Below, one piece after another: positions 7,735 to 14,294 of a stretch of DNA of 38,368 nt. Position numbers and translations under genes: made by a program. Every line of letters starts with the position of its first letter. Within the stretch, counting starts at the first letter, position 1. The DNA is from an uncultured bacterium (GTDB lineage: Bacteria > Verrucomicrobiota > Kiritimatiellia > CAIKKV01 > CALHGX01). The notes beneath the pieces were generated by a model, which did no database searches, was not told the origin of the DNA, and worked only from the letters and a program-made list of their open reading frames with translations. The stretch lies in NCBI GenBank assembly GCA_938031185.1, contig CALHGX010000064.1, forward strand, positions 1 to 38,368. The letters are read 5' to 3'.

Positions 7735-8370
7735 TTACGACGGTGGGGCGGACGCCTCCAGCCCTCGCGCCAGCAAGTCATCCAAATGGTCCAGACATAT
7801 CTGCGACCACGTTTCCATCCTTGGCCGCAGCTCGCGGAGCGCCTCCGGCGGTCGAAACCCGGCCTCCGTCATCATGGCCTCGCGCCGCCGCGCCTCCGGC
7901 GTGGGACAGCGCAGGACATGCACAAGGCCCAGATGCACGCGCCCGACGGGAGTGGCATCATCGTTGAGCAGCGCCACTAGGCGATGCGTGTAACCGGCCG
8001 GCAGCGCGATTTCCTCCTCCAGCTCCCGAATCGCCGCCCGGGTATAGACGTCCTCGAACAAATCCTCGTCGCCGTGGTTGATGTGCCCGCCGATGCCGAT
8101 GGACGCCTTCGCCACCAGACGGTCTTCGCCGGACCGTTTGCCCCGCACGTAGCACCACACTTGGGCCGCATACGTCACGATAAAATAGGGAATCAACTGC
8201 TTGAACCGCTCGTCCTTTTCGGCTTCAGCCCGGCGCAGAAACCGGTAAGCGCGCGGATCGAGCAGCAGCGGCGCATACCGTTCCACGTCAAACGTCAATC
8301 CCTGGAAGGCGCCCGCCTCGTCCAGCCGTGTCCGTTCGATCACCAAAATTCGTTCACTGTCGTCGCGCAT
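7735..8370 (-). CDS. NUDIX-fold hydrolase-like protein
   Basis: 211 residues. The central NUDIX box begins GGHINHGDEDLFEDVY and ends with REx2EE (RELEEEI), with conserved glycine and acidic residues present. This predicts a metal-dependent hydrolase of a nucleoside diphosphate linked to another moiety. The N-terminal extension (about 80 residues, with RAYRFLRRAEAE and LIPYFIVTY) and the layout fit the poorly characterised phosphoesterase-like NUDIX group rather than MutT. Substrate is unknown. Its start overlaps the end of the UroD-like gene by 17 bp, suggesting translational coupling. Confidence 0.82.
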   Translation of the reverse strand: MRDDSERILVIERTRLDEAGAFQGLTFDVERYAPLLLDPRAYRFLRRAEAEKDERFKQLIPYFIVTYAAQVWCYVRGKRSGEDRLVAKASIGIGGHINHGDEDLFEDVYTRAAIRELEEEIALPAGYTHRLVALLNDDATPVGRVHLGLVHVLRCPTPEARRREAMMTEAGFRPPEALRELRPRMETWSQICLDHLDDLLARGLEASAPPS

Positions 8371-9640
8371 GCCGCACCGCTTTGCCCGTGATCCGCCCGC
8401 GTGATCTTTCCACCAGGGCCCGCGCTATGCGAGTCCACTCGTCAAAGCGCTCCGGATGATTCTCGCAAGTGTGCGTGTCCTTGAGGATGACCTCCGTCAC
8501 GCAGTCTTTCGTTGCCGCCAATCCTGCCGCCAGATACCGGCGAACGGCTTCGGCATCAAACCCGCCCACGAGCATCGCCGGCTGCGGCTTCCACGAAAAG
8601 ATGCAGCGTCGCCCCACCTGCTCGGCGCAGGCAACCACATCGGCTGACGGTGCGATCGAAACCCGCCGCAGCCGGGGGATGGTCAGAACCCGGTCCAGTT
8701 TCCGCGTCAGGTCCTCGCAACAACCGTAACCGTTCAGGCCGAAAGGCGCCAGCAAGCGTCGCTCGTAGGCCAACGCGAACTCCTCGTGCATTTCGGGCGA
8801 CACCAGCGCCAGCTCCTGCGCCTCGGCCGAGCTCCACATGTCGCAGGGGCGCACCCTGGCCGGATCAAAGCCGGGCGCCGGCAGTTCATCCGTGTATCCC
8901 ACGCCGCCGGAACTGTGATACGTGTTATCATTGTTCAGGCTCAAGAGGTTCAACGCCTCGTATTGCTGCAGCATCCGGCGGTGTCCTTCCTCCAGAAAGG
9001 CCATCGCCTCGTGCAGCATCTCCGGCGCCTCATACATGTCCAGCAGCACCTGTTCGAGGCCGCGCAGCGCTGTATACTGGTTCATGAGATGGTAGGAGAT
9101 ATGGGCGATGCCCTTCAGCTTCACGTCCAGCAAATCGCCGAATAGTTCCTTCATCTTCTCCAACTGCGCCTGTGTCGCTGCCTCGTCGTAGGCAATTTCC
9201 GGATACCGCAGCTTGCGAAGGTCTGCCGGTTCGTTGATGACCGGATGAAAGGCCCGGGCACCGCGGCGGTCCGGACTGTGATCCCACTGCGGTTCCAAGC
9301 CCCAGCCCGTGCTGCAGATGGCCTTGTGCACTACCCATTCGGCTTCCACCACATTGTCAGACGCGAAATGCTCGAAACCGTAGAGCCGCGCCCGCAACTC
9401 CCACTCCACGCGGCGCGCTTCTTCTCCCTCGCAAACCAGGACCGACCCCGGCAGCAGTTCCTCCCACGCGCCTTCAGGAAACACCAGGATCATCGGCCGG
9501 CCAGGCTGGAGCCGGTTGTGGCGCTTCCATTGGGCGCGCCGCTCGGCCATTTCGGGGCGCGCCGCACACTCGGCCACGCGCGCCGCAAGGTCCCGCAGAA
9601 TCGTTCGATCTCTTGTGGAAAAAAGGGCTGTTGCTACCAT
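8354..9640 (-). CDS. Uroporphyrinogen decarboxylase-like (UroD-domain) protein
   Basis: 428 residues of the UroD/methyltransferase (PF01208-like) superfamily as found in many PVC bacteria. Recognisable blocks are FPEGAWEELLP, the central YHLMNQYTALRGLEQVLLDMYE, NGYGCCEDLTRK and a C-terminal KDTHTCENHPERFDEW. The Cys/His residues in the last two resemble the zinc site of corrinoid:coenzyme M methyltransferase relatives. True heme-pathway HemE is shorter and lacks these blocks, so a methyl-transfer or unknown decarboxylase role is more likely; the substrate is not known. I chose the ATG at 9640 because AAAGGAG lies just upstream on the minus strand; the longer frame to 9808 is a shadow of the preceding gene. 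It overlaps that gene by 7 bp (ATGGTAG). Confidence 0.85.
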   Translation of the reverse strand: MVATALFSTRDRTILRDLAARVAECAARPEMAERRAQWKRHNRLQPGRPMILVFPEGAWEELLPGSVLVCEGEEARRVEWELRARLYGFEHFASDNVVEAEWVVHKAICSTGWGLEPQWDHSPDRRGARAFHPVINEPADLRKLRYPEIAYDEAATQAQLEKMKELFGDLLDVKLKGIAHISYHLMNQYTALRGLEQVLLDMYEAPEMLHEAMAFLEEGHRRMLQQYEALNLLSLNNDNTYHSSGGVGYTDELPAPGFDPARVRPCDMWSSAEAQELALVSPEMHEEFALAYERRLLAPFGLNGYGCCEDLTRKLDRVLTIPRLRRVSIAPSADVVACAEQVGRRCIFSWKPQPAMLVGGFDAEAVRRYLAAGLAATKDCVTEVILKDTHTCENHPERFDEWTRIARALVERSRGRITGKAVRHARRQ

Positions 9641-10578
9641 GGCTTCGCTCCTTTGCGTAGTTTTTCGCCCTTCAAGAACCGTTCCCGCGCCTCGCGCGCC
9701 CGGGCAAAATAGCCCTCCGCTTCCTCCCAGCCCGCTTCCTGCGCCAGCCGCCGCACAGACAAACGCCCGCAAGCGGTGACGAGCATAACGCCTTCCGGCT
9801 CCGCCCACTCAACCTGGAAGCTCCGTCCGTGGCGCGCCAGCACCGGCTGAAGGTTCCGATTGGTGTAGTCGAGATGAAACACACCGAAATCCAAGTTGAT
9901 TGGACACAACACCACCCGGCTCCACACGGACGTCTCCGCCAGCACCCGCCCCACCGGATTGACCACCATGCTGCCGTGGTCTTCCACGGAGGAAACCAGG
10001 TGCGCCCGCGTTTCAAACGCCCACCATCGCGTCTGCAAGCCGCCCCGAAACATCGAGCAGAAGAGGATCAGCTCCGGCTTGAGGTCCCGGTATCCGAGCC
10101 GCAGCTCCGCGAAGTTCAGGTCGTAGCAGATGGCGAAACCGATACGCCCGAACTCCGTGTCCGCCGCCACAGGGCCTTCGCCCGGACAAATGCCTCGTTC
10201 AAGCTCGTAGATCGTCGGATAGGCCTTGTGATAGAGGGCGGCGACACGGCCGCGCCGATCCAGCAGCACCACCGAGTTCCGCCGCCGGCCATCCACCAGC
10301 AACGCATGGCCTGCGGCGATCCCGATGCCCAATCTCCGGCTTTCCCGCTTAAGGGCGTCGATCACCGGACCATCCAGCGGCTCGGCCGCCTCCGGCCATT
10401 CGTTCACGTTCTGGATGGCAAACACTTCGGGCAGAACCACTAGTTCCGCCCCCTGCGCCGCCGCATGCCGCACCAAATCCAGCGCCCCACGGAGGTTTTC
10501 GCGAACCGCCCGCTGCCGGTCCCTCGCCGGACCGCCGGCTCGGTACGCACAAATCCCTACCTGCAGCCACTTGGCCAT
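9634..10578 (-). CDS. Carbon-nitrogen hydrolase (nitrilase superfamily)
   Basis: 314 residues with the nitrilase catalytic set in place: E51 in VVLPEVF, K118 in ALYHKAYP and nucleophile C151 in FAICYDLNF. The superfamily hydrolyses nitriles, amides or N-carbamoyl groups in the cytoplasm. The typical fold ends near residue 265; about 45 charged C-terminal residues (AREARERFLKGEKLRKG) follow. It lies between a transglutaminase-like gene (18 bp gap) and the UroD-like gene (7 bp overlap), with a G-rich ribosome binding site. The tight coupling suggests that the released product or ammonia belongs to the same pathway as its neighbours. The substrate class cannot be told from the sequence. Confidence 0.9.
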   Translation of the reverse strand: MAKWLQVGICAYRAGGPARDRQRAVRENLRGALDLVRHAAAQGAELVVLPEVFAIQNVNEWPEAAEPLDGPVIDALKRESRRLGIGIAAGHALLVDGRRRNSVVLLDRRGRVAALYHKAYPTIYELERGICPGEGPVAADTEFGRIGFAICYDLNFAELRLGYRDLKPELILFCSMFRGGLQTRWWAFETRAHLVSSVEDHGSMVVNPVGRVLAETSVWSRVVLCPINLDFGVFHLDYTNRNLQPVLARHGRSFQVEWAEPEGVMLVTACGRLSVRRLAQEAGWEEAEGYFARAREARERFLKGEKLRKGAKPW

Positions 10579-10596
10579 GCTTGCCCCCCCGCCCGC

Positions 10597-11712
10597 CTAT
10601 GCCTCCACTTCTACACGCGAAATCCGGCCGCAACGCCCCAACGCGCTGACGACCTGCGCCTCCAAGACGTTGCGTCCTTCGTGCAGCCGCCATTCATATT
10701 CGCCCGACCACATGTTCTCCTTTGCGGCCGACACCGTGACGGCGCGCCACTCGCTTCCATCCACCCGCACACGAAGCAGTTCCAAGAAAGGCGCATGCGT
10801 GCGCAGCCCTATGCGCACCTCTTGCCCTGGGATCTCGCGTCCTTGTAGCGGCAGCGCCAGTTCCACGCAATTGACGGGCCAATAAACGTCGGCAACCTCT
10901 GATGTCGTCACATGATGCATACGGGACGAGAGGCTGTAGTCCGTCCGCCAGGCATGGTGCGGCGGCGAACAGAACACGCGCGGCGCGCCCTGCGGCACGC
11001 CGTCGGGTGTGATGACGCTCTCCCGCCAATCCGGCGAGAGATGGTTGGCCGCCATGACGATGTCCACGCTGACAAAATAATCGAGGTAGTAGCGCACCAC
11101 CCGCTCCAGAGAGGGCGCCACATCCAGCAGGCGCCGGGTGCAGGCTCCGCCGTCGAAAAAGACCCGCCGCGGCGCGATCCCGTTCCAATAGAGCTGCTGA
11201 ATCTCCAGCGCCGTGAGCGGCACGCCGTTGTACTCGAAGAACAGCGCAAATTCGGCATCTACATACACCCATTTGCCCCAATGATCCGACCAAACGTCGG
11301 TCACGGCATGCCAGGCGTCGCCGTTCTGATGTATCCGGGTTTCACGTCCGCCGATATTCAAATCGCGCGCAATCATCCCGAACGCATTGATGGCATTCTG
11401 AAAAACACGGTTGAACGTGCCGCAGGCGAACTCGCCATAGCCCTCGTCAATCTGCCGCAGCAACCCCACGCCGGAACAAGCATCCACCGCCAGCCCTTTG
11501 TGCGGCTGGCCAAAGGGCAGCCGCTGCGACGACCAAGGGGCAAGCCGGCAGACGATTTCCCAGTCGTTTTGCGCGTCGCCCACCACCGTGTCCAGCTTCT
11601 CGCGTTTTCTGAGCTCCGCCAGCTCCGGATGCCTCACATCTTCATAGACGAAACCAAAACGCGGAGGACATACCCGCACATCCTCCACCTTCACCACCAC
11701 CGGTTTTCTCAT
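10597..11712 (-). CDS. Transglutaminase-like (Cys-His-Asp) protein
   Basis: 371 residues. A papain-like transglutaminase core is suggested by C97 in GEFACGTFNRV, H135 in GDAWHAVTDVW and D152 in WVYVDAEF, in the correct order and spacing for a Cys-His-Asp triad. The C-terminal third (about 270-371) looks like a beta-sandwich (ELLRVRVDGSEWRAV, YEWRLHEGRN). No signal peptide is seen, so it is probably cytoplasmic. Members of this superfamily act as proteases, amidases or peptide N-glycanase-like enzymes, and the exact reaction here is unknown. I prefer the ATG at 11712, with GGAAGGGGAAG before it, to an upstream ATG at 11742. It sits between an oxidoreductase and a nitrilase gene in one run. Confidence 0.7.
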   Translation of the reverse strand: MRKPVVVKVEDVRVCPPRFGFVYEDVRHPELAELRKREKLDTVVGDAQNDWEIVCRLAPWSSQRLPFGQPHKGLAVDACSGVGLLRQIDEGYGEFACGTFNRVFQNAINAFGMIARDLNIGGRETRIHQNGDAWHAVTDVWSDHWGKWVYVDAEFALFFEYNGVPLTALEIQQLYWNGIAPRRVFFDGGACTRRLLDVAPSLERVVRYYLDYFVSVDIVMAANHLSPDWRESVITPDGVPQGAPRVFCSPPHHAWRTDYSLSSRMHHVTTSEVADVYWPVNCVELALPLQGREIPGQEVRIGLRTHAPFLELLRVRVDGSEWRAVTVSAAKENMWSGEYEWRLHEGRNVLEAQVVSALGRCGRISRVEVEA

Positions 11713-11748
11713 GCTTCCCCTTCCCGCGCCGCGCTTCATCAACTCGCT

Positions 11749-12783
11749 CTAAAGCACTTCCGCTGTTTCCACCACCGCGCCGCCGCGGCGGGCCGAAAGC
11801 TCGGCCGCCTTCATCGCGGCCAGCGACTGCAAATTGTCTTCCGCGGAGCAGAACACCGGCGCGCCTTCACGAATGGACGCCACCAGTTTGTCCATCATCT
11901 GGGCCACCACGTTGCCGAAATCCGCCTTCGCCGGGATCACTTCCCGCGGCGCCGGCTCGGCCGGGCTGAGCAGATGCACCGCCCCCTGCCCCCACGGGCC
12001 CGTCCACGTCAGCGCCGCCTGATCCCCCTGCAAGTGGTAGTTCTCGAACGGATGGTGCGCGGGGTTGTTCACCAGCCGGCTGACGTACGACTGGAACACC
12101 GACAGCATAAATCCCTCTCGTGTTTCCCACCACCCGCTCACCGCACCCGGGTCGCGATACGGGCTCCAGGGCACATGCACTCCACGAAAGGCCGCGCGGA
12201 CGAAATTCTGGCCGGTCCAGAACCGCGCCTGATCCACGAGATGAATCAGCGTGGCGTTGATCACGGGCCAATCCTCGGTGATCTGGTATTCCGCCAATCC
12301 ATGCCAGCGGTCGCGAAACGTATTGTGCTGGCCGTAGCGCAGGGGGCCGACGGTGCCGTCTTCAATCCATTCCTTGATTCGCTCCGCGTGCCCCAGCCGC
12401 GCATTCTGCTGCACGGAGACAAATCGGCCCGTCTGCCGCGACAACGCTGCCAATTCGCGCGCTTGCGCGATGGTCTCCACAAACGGTTTGGCCACGCTGA
12501 CATGGCACCCCGCTTCCAACGCGTTCCGGCAGTTGGCGTAATGCGAACTCAGATTCGTATGCACCAGCGCCAAGTCGGGTTGAAGCTGACGCAGGGCCTC
12601 CCGAAAATCCGTGAACACCGGCAGCCGCGCATCCCCCCACGCTTCGCGCGCCGCTTCCGCTCGCTCCCTGGCGACATCCACCACACCGGCCAATTCGGTC
12701 TCGGCGTGGCCCCGCAAGTTTGGAATCATGTAGTTGTTGTTGTATCCGCCGCAGCCGACCACCACATAACGAATCTTGCTCAT
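11749..12783 (-). CDS. Gfo/Idh/MocA-family oxidoreductase (second of pair)
   Basis: 344 residues. The N-terminal Rossmann fold begins YVVVGCGGYNNNYMIPN, a GxGxxx-type NAD(P) site, followed by the typical HTNLSSHYANCRNALEAGCHVSVAKPF. The Lys of the AKPF motif is the conserved catalytic-region lysine (normally EKP in this family). The C-terminal alpha/beta domain has ATLIHLVDQARFW, with His and Asp as expected for sugar or cyclitol dehydrogenases. It should oxidise or reduce a sugar-like hydroxyl using NAD(P). The ATG at 12783 is preceded by GGGAGA. It lies 25 bp after the other Gfo/Idh/MocA gene; the two are quite different in sequence, so they probably act on different steps. Confidence 0.9.
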   Translation of the reverse strand: MSKIRYVVVGCGGYNNNYMIPNLRGHAETELAGVVDVARERAEAAREAWGDARLPVFTDFREALRQLQPDLALVHTNLSSHYANCRNALEAGCHVSVAKPFVETIAQARELAALSRQTGRFVSVQQNARLGHAERIKEWIEDGTVGPLRYGQHNTFRDRWHGLAEYQITEDWPVINATLIHLVDQARFWTGQNFVRAAFRGVHVPWSPYRDPGAVSGWWETREGFMLSVFQSYVSRLVNNPAHHPFENYHLQGDQAALTWTGPWGQGAVHLLSPAEPAPREVIPAKADFGNVVAQMMDKLVASIREGAPVFCSAEDNLQSLAAMKAAELSARRGGAVVETAEVL

Positions 12784-12808
12784 CAATTTCTCCCGGTCCG
12801 CCGGCCCC

Positions 12809-13963
12809 TCAACCCACGCGCGTCCACGCGCCGCTGTGGTGCGACGCCAGGGCGGCTTCCAATACCTGCATTTCCGCGTGTCCCGCCGCAAAGTCCGGAT
12901 AGCGGTAATCCGGCTTCTTCCCCTGCCGCTTCAGGTCGATGGCCAGATAGAAGTCGGCAAAGAGATTCCACATGGCATCCATGTAGCCCATCGGATGCCC
13001 CGAGGGCAGCCGCGCGTGACGGCGGGTGGCTTCGGTCTGCAACAGCGGCGACTCGATGAACACCTCGTTCGCCGTATCCCGATGGCCCACCCACAGCTCG
13101 GCCTGCCGCTCATGGTTCCACGCCAGCGCGCCTTTGGACCCGTAAACTTGCAGATCAATGTGGCACTTGCGGCCCGCCGCCAGTTGGCTGGTGGTGAAAG
13201 TGCCCCGTGCGCCATTTTCGAACCGCAACAATACGGCCGCGTAGTCATCCAGCTTCACGGGCACCTCTTCATAATCGCTCGGGCCCGCCTTGGCAAACGT
13301 CAGCGCCTCGCCGCTTTTCGGCCGTTTGCGGACAGGATGCGTCGTTCGCAAGTCCGCCATCACTTCCACAATCTTCAGGCCGGTCACGAACTGCGCCAGG
13401 TCGCACCAATGGCTGCCGAGGTCCCCCATGATGTTGGAACGCCCCGCCATGTCGGGATTCAGCCGCCAGTTGAAATCCGTGTCATAAAGCAGCCAGTCCT
13501 GGAGATAAGAGCCCATGACGTTGAACACCGTGCCGATGTCCCCGCGCGCCACGCGCGCCGCCGCCTCCTGCACCACGGGGTAGTAGCGGTAGCAGAACCC
13601 TACTCCGGTGACCGCCCCCTGCCGCGCCGCCCGCTGCGCGAGATCCGCTGACTCGGCGGCATTCAGTGCCAGCGGCTTCTCGGAGAACACCTCCTTGCCC
13701 GCTGCCAGCGCCCGGCAGTTGAGGTCGTAGTGCAGATGGTTCGGCGTGCAATTGTGGATCACTTCCACCGCCGAATCCGCCAATACCTGTTCTGCCGAAT
13801 CGTACACCCGCGCGATGCCGAAGCGCGCCGCCACGTCCCGCGCCAGCGCGATGTTGCGGTCTGCGACACCGACGATTTCCACGCCCGGCATTCGCAAGAG
13901 CTGCTCCACATGCACCGCCCCGATATAGCCTGTCCCGATCACCGCCACTTTTTTCCGCTGCAT
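12809..13963 (-). CDS. Gfo/Idh/MocA-family oxidoreductase (first of pair, operon head)
   Basis: 384 residues. The Rossmann motif VAVIGTGYIGAVHVEQL opens the protein, followed by HNCTPNHLHYDLNCRALAAG, then the EKP motif in FSEKPLALNA. The C-terminal substrate domain has GDLGSHWCDLAQFVTG, with the family's conserved Asp and His. The pattern matches the MviM/inositol 2-dehydrogenase-like group acting on sugars or their derivatives. The ATG at 13963 has AGGGGGC upstream; the open frame to 14044 lacks homology before it. It is the first gene of the minus-strand run, with two palindromes 47-82 bp upstream and a divergent tRNA-Val. Confidence 0.92.
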   Translation of the reverse strand: MQRKKVAVIGTGYIGAVHVEQLLRMPGVEIVGVADRNIALARDVAARFGIARVYDSAEQVLADSAVEVIHNCTPNHLHYDLNCRALAAGKEVFSEKPLALNAAESADLAQRAARQGAVTGVGFCYRYYPVVQEAAARVARGDIGTVFNVMGSYLQDWLLYDTDFNWRLNPDMAGRSNIMGDLGSHWCDLAQFVTGLKIVEVMADLRTTHPVRKRPKSGEALTFAKAGPSDYEEVPVKLDDYAAVLLRFENGARGTFTTSQLAAGRKCHIDLQVYGSKGALAWNHERQAELWVGHRDTANEVFIESPLLQTEATRRHARLPSGHPMGYMDAMWNLFADFYLAIDLKRQGKKPDYRYPDFAAGHAEMQVLEAALASHHSGAWTRVG

Positions 13964-14009
13964 GGGCGCCCCCTGTTTCTGGGTCTGCAATTTTTTGGAA
14001 ACAACGCCT

Positions 14010-14045
14010 TTGGCCTTGCCAATACGCCCGCATTTGTCCGACAAA
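14010..14045. promoter_or_regulatory. Two perfect 13-bp palindromes, candidate operators
   Basis: TTGGC-CTT-GCCAA lies at 14010-14022 and TTTGTC-C-GACAAA at 14033-14045. Both are perfect and sit between the first oxidoreductase gene (ATG at 13963, minus strand) and the tRNA-Val promoter. The second has the TGTC-n-GACA look of GntR-type binding sites. They are good candidates for control of the minus-strand run, but no regulator gene is adjacent. Confidence 0.45.
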
Positions 14046-14081
14046 AGGGCTTCCCACGCAAGCTTGAAACCGGGGCGCCGC

Positions 14082-14109
14082 TTGACTTTGCGCCCCCCGC
14101 CGATAGGCT
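14082..14109 (+). promoter_or_regulatory. Putative promoter for tRNA-Val
   Basis: TTGACT (14082-14087) and TAGGCT (14104-14109) with a 16-bp spacer, followed by a GC-rich discriminator as usual for stable RNA promoters. The expected start near 14116 is about 9 nt before the tRNA. The -10 match is poor (3/6). Confidence 0.45.
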
Positions 14110-14124
14110 TTGAGGCGCGTTCCG

Positions 14125-14200
14125 GGGCGGTTAGCTCAATTGGCAGAGCGCCAGCTTTACACGCTGGATGTCACAGGTTCGAGCCCTGTACCGCCCACCA
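14125..14200 (+). tRNA. tRNA-Val (anticodon UAC)
   Basis: A complete 76-nt cloverleaf. The acceptor is GGGCGGT/ACCGCCC with discriminator A and encoded CCA (14198-14200). The D-arm has TAGCTCAATTGGCAGAGC, the anticodon stem is CCAGC/GCTGG with loop TTTACAC (anticodon UAC), and the T-arm is ACAGGTTCGAGCCCTGT. It separates the minus-strand metabolic run from the polysaccharide locus. Confidence 0.97.
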
Positions 14201-14251
14201 TGGATCGGCGTTGATCAAGGAGCCCAAGGGTGATGGAAAGACACGGTCTCA

Positions 14252-14280
14252 CTGACAAAGCCGACCGCTCATGCTATAAC
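14252..14280 (+). promoter_or_regulatory. Strong-looking sigma70 promoter before the exopolysaccharide locus
   Basis: CTGACA (14252-14257) and TATAAC (14275-14280) are exactly 17 bp apart, each a 5/6 match, with an extended -10 TG in ATGCTATAAC. The predicted start (about 14287) is only about 8 nt before the ATG at 14295, so the first message would have an almost absent leader. Confidence 0.65.
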
Positions 14281-14294
14281 GCCGCCAGGCCGCA

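Noticed and set aside
10912-13059. 715-codon plus-strand open frame across the oxidoreductase genes
   Set aside because: His/Arg/Pro-rich antisense shadow; the minus strand here holds three genes with intact motifs and ribosome binding sites.
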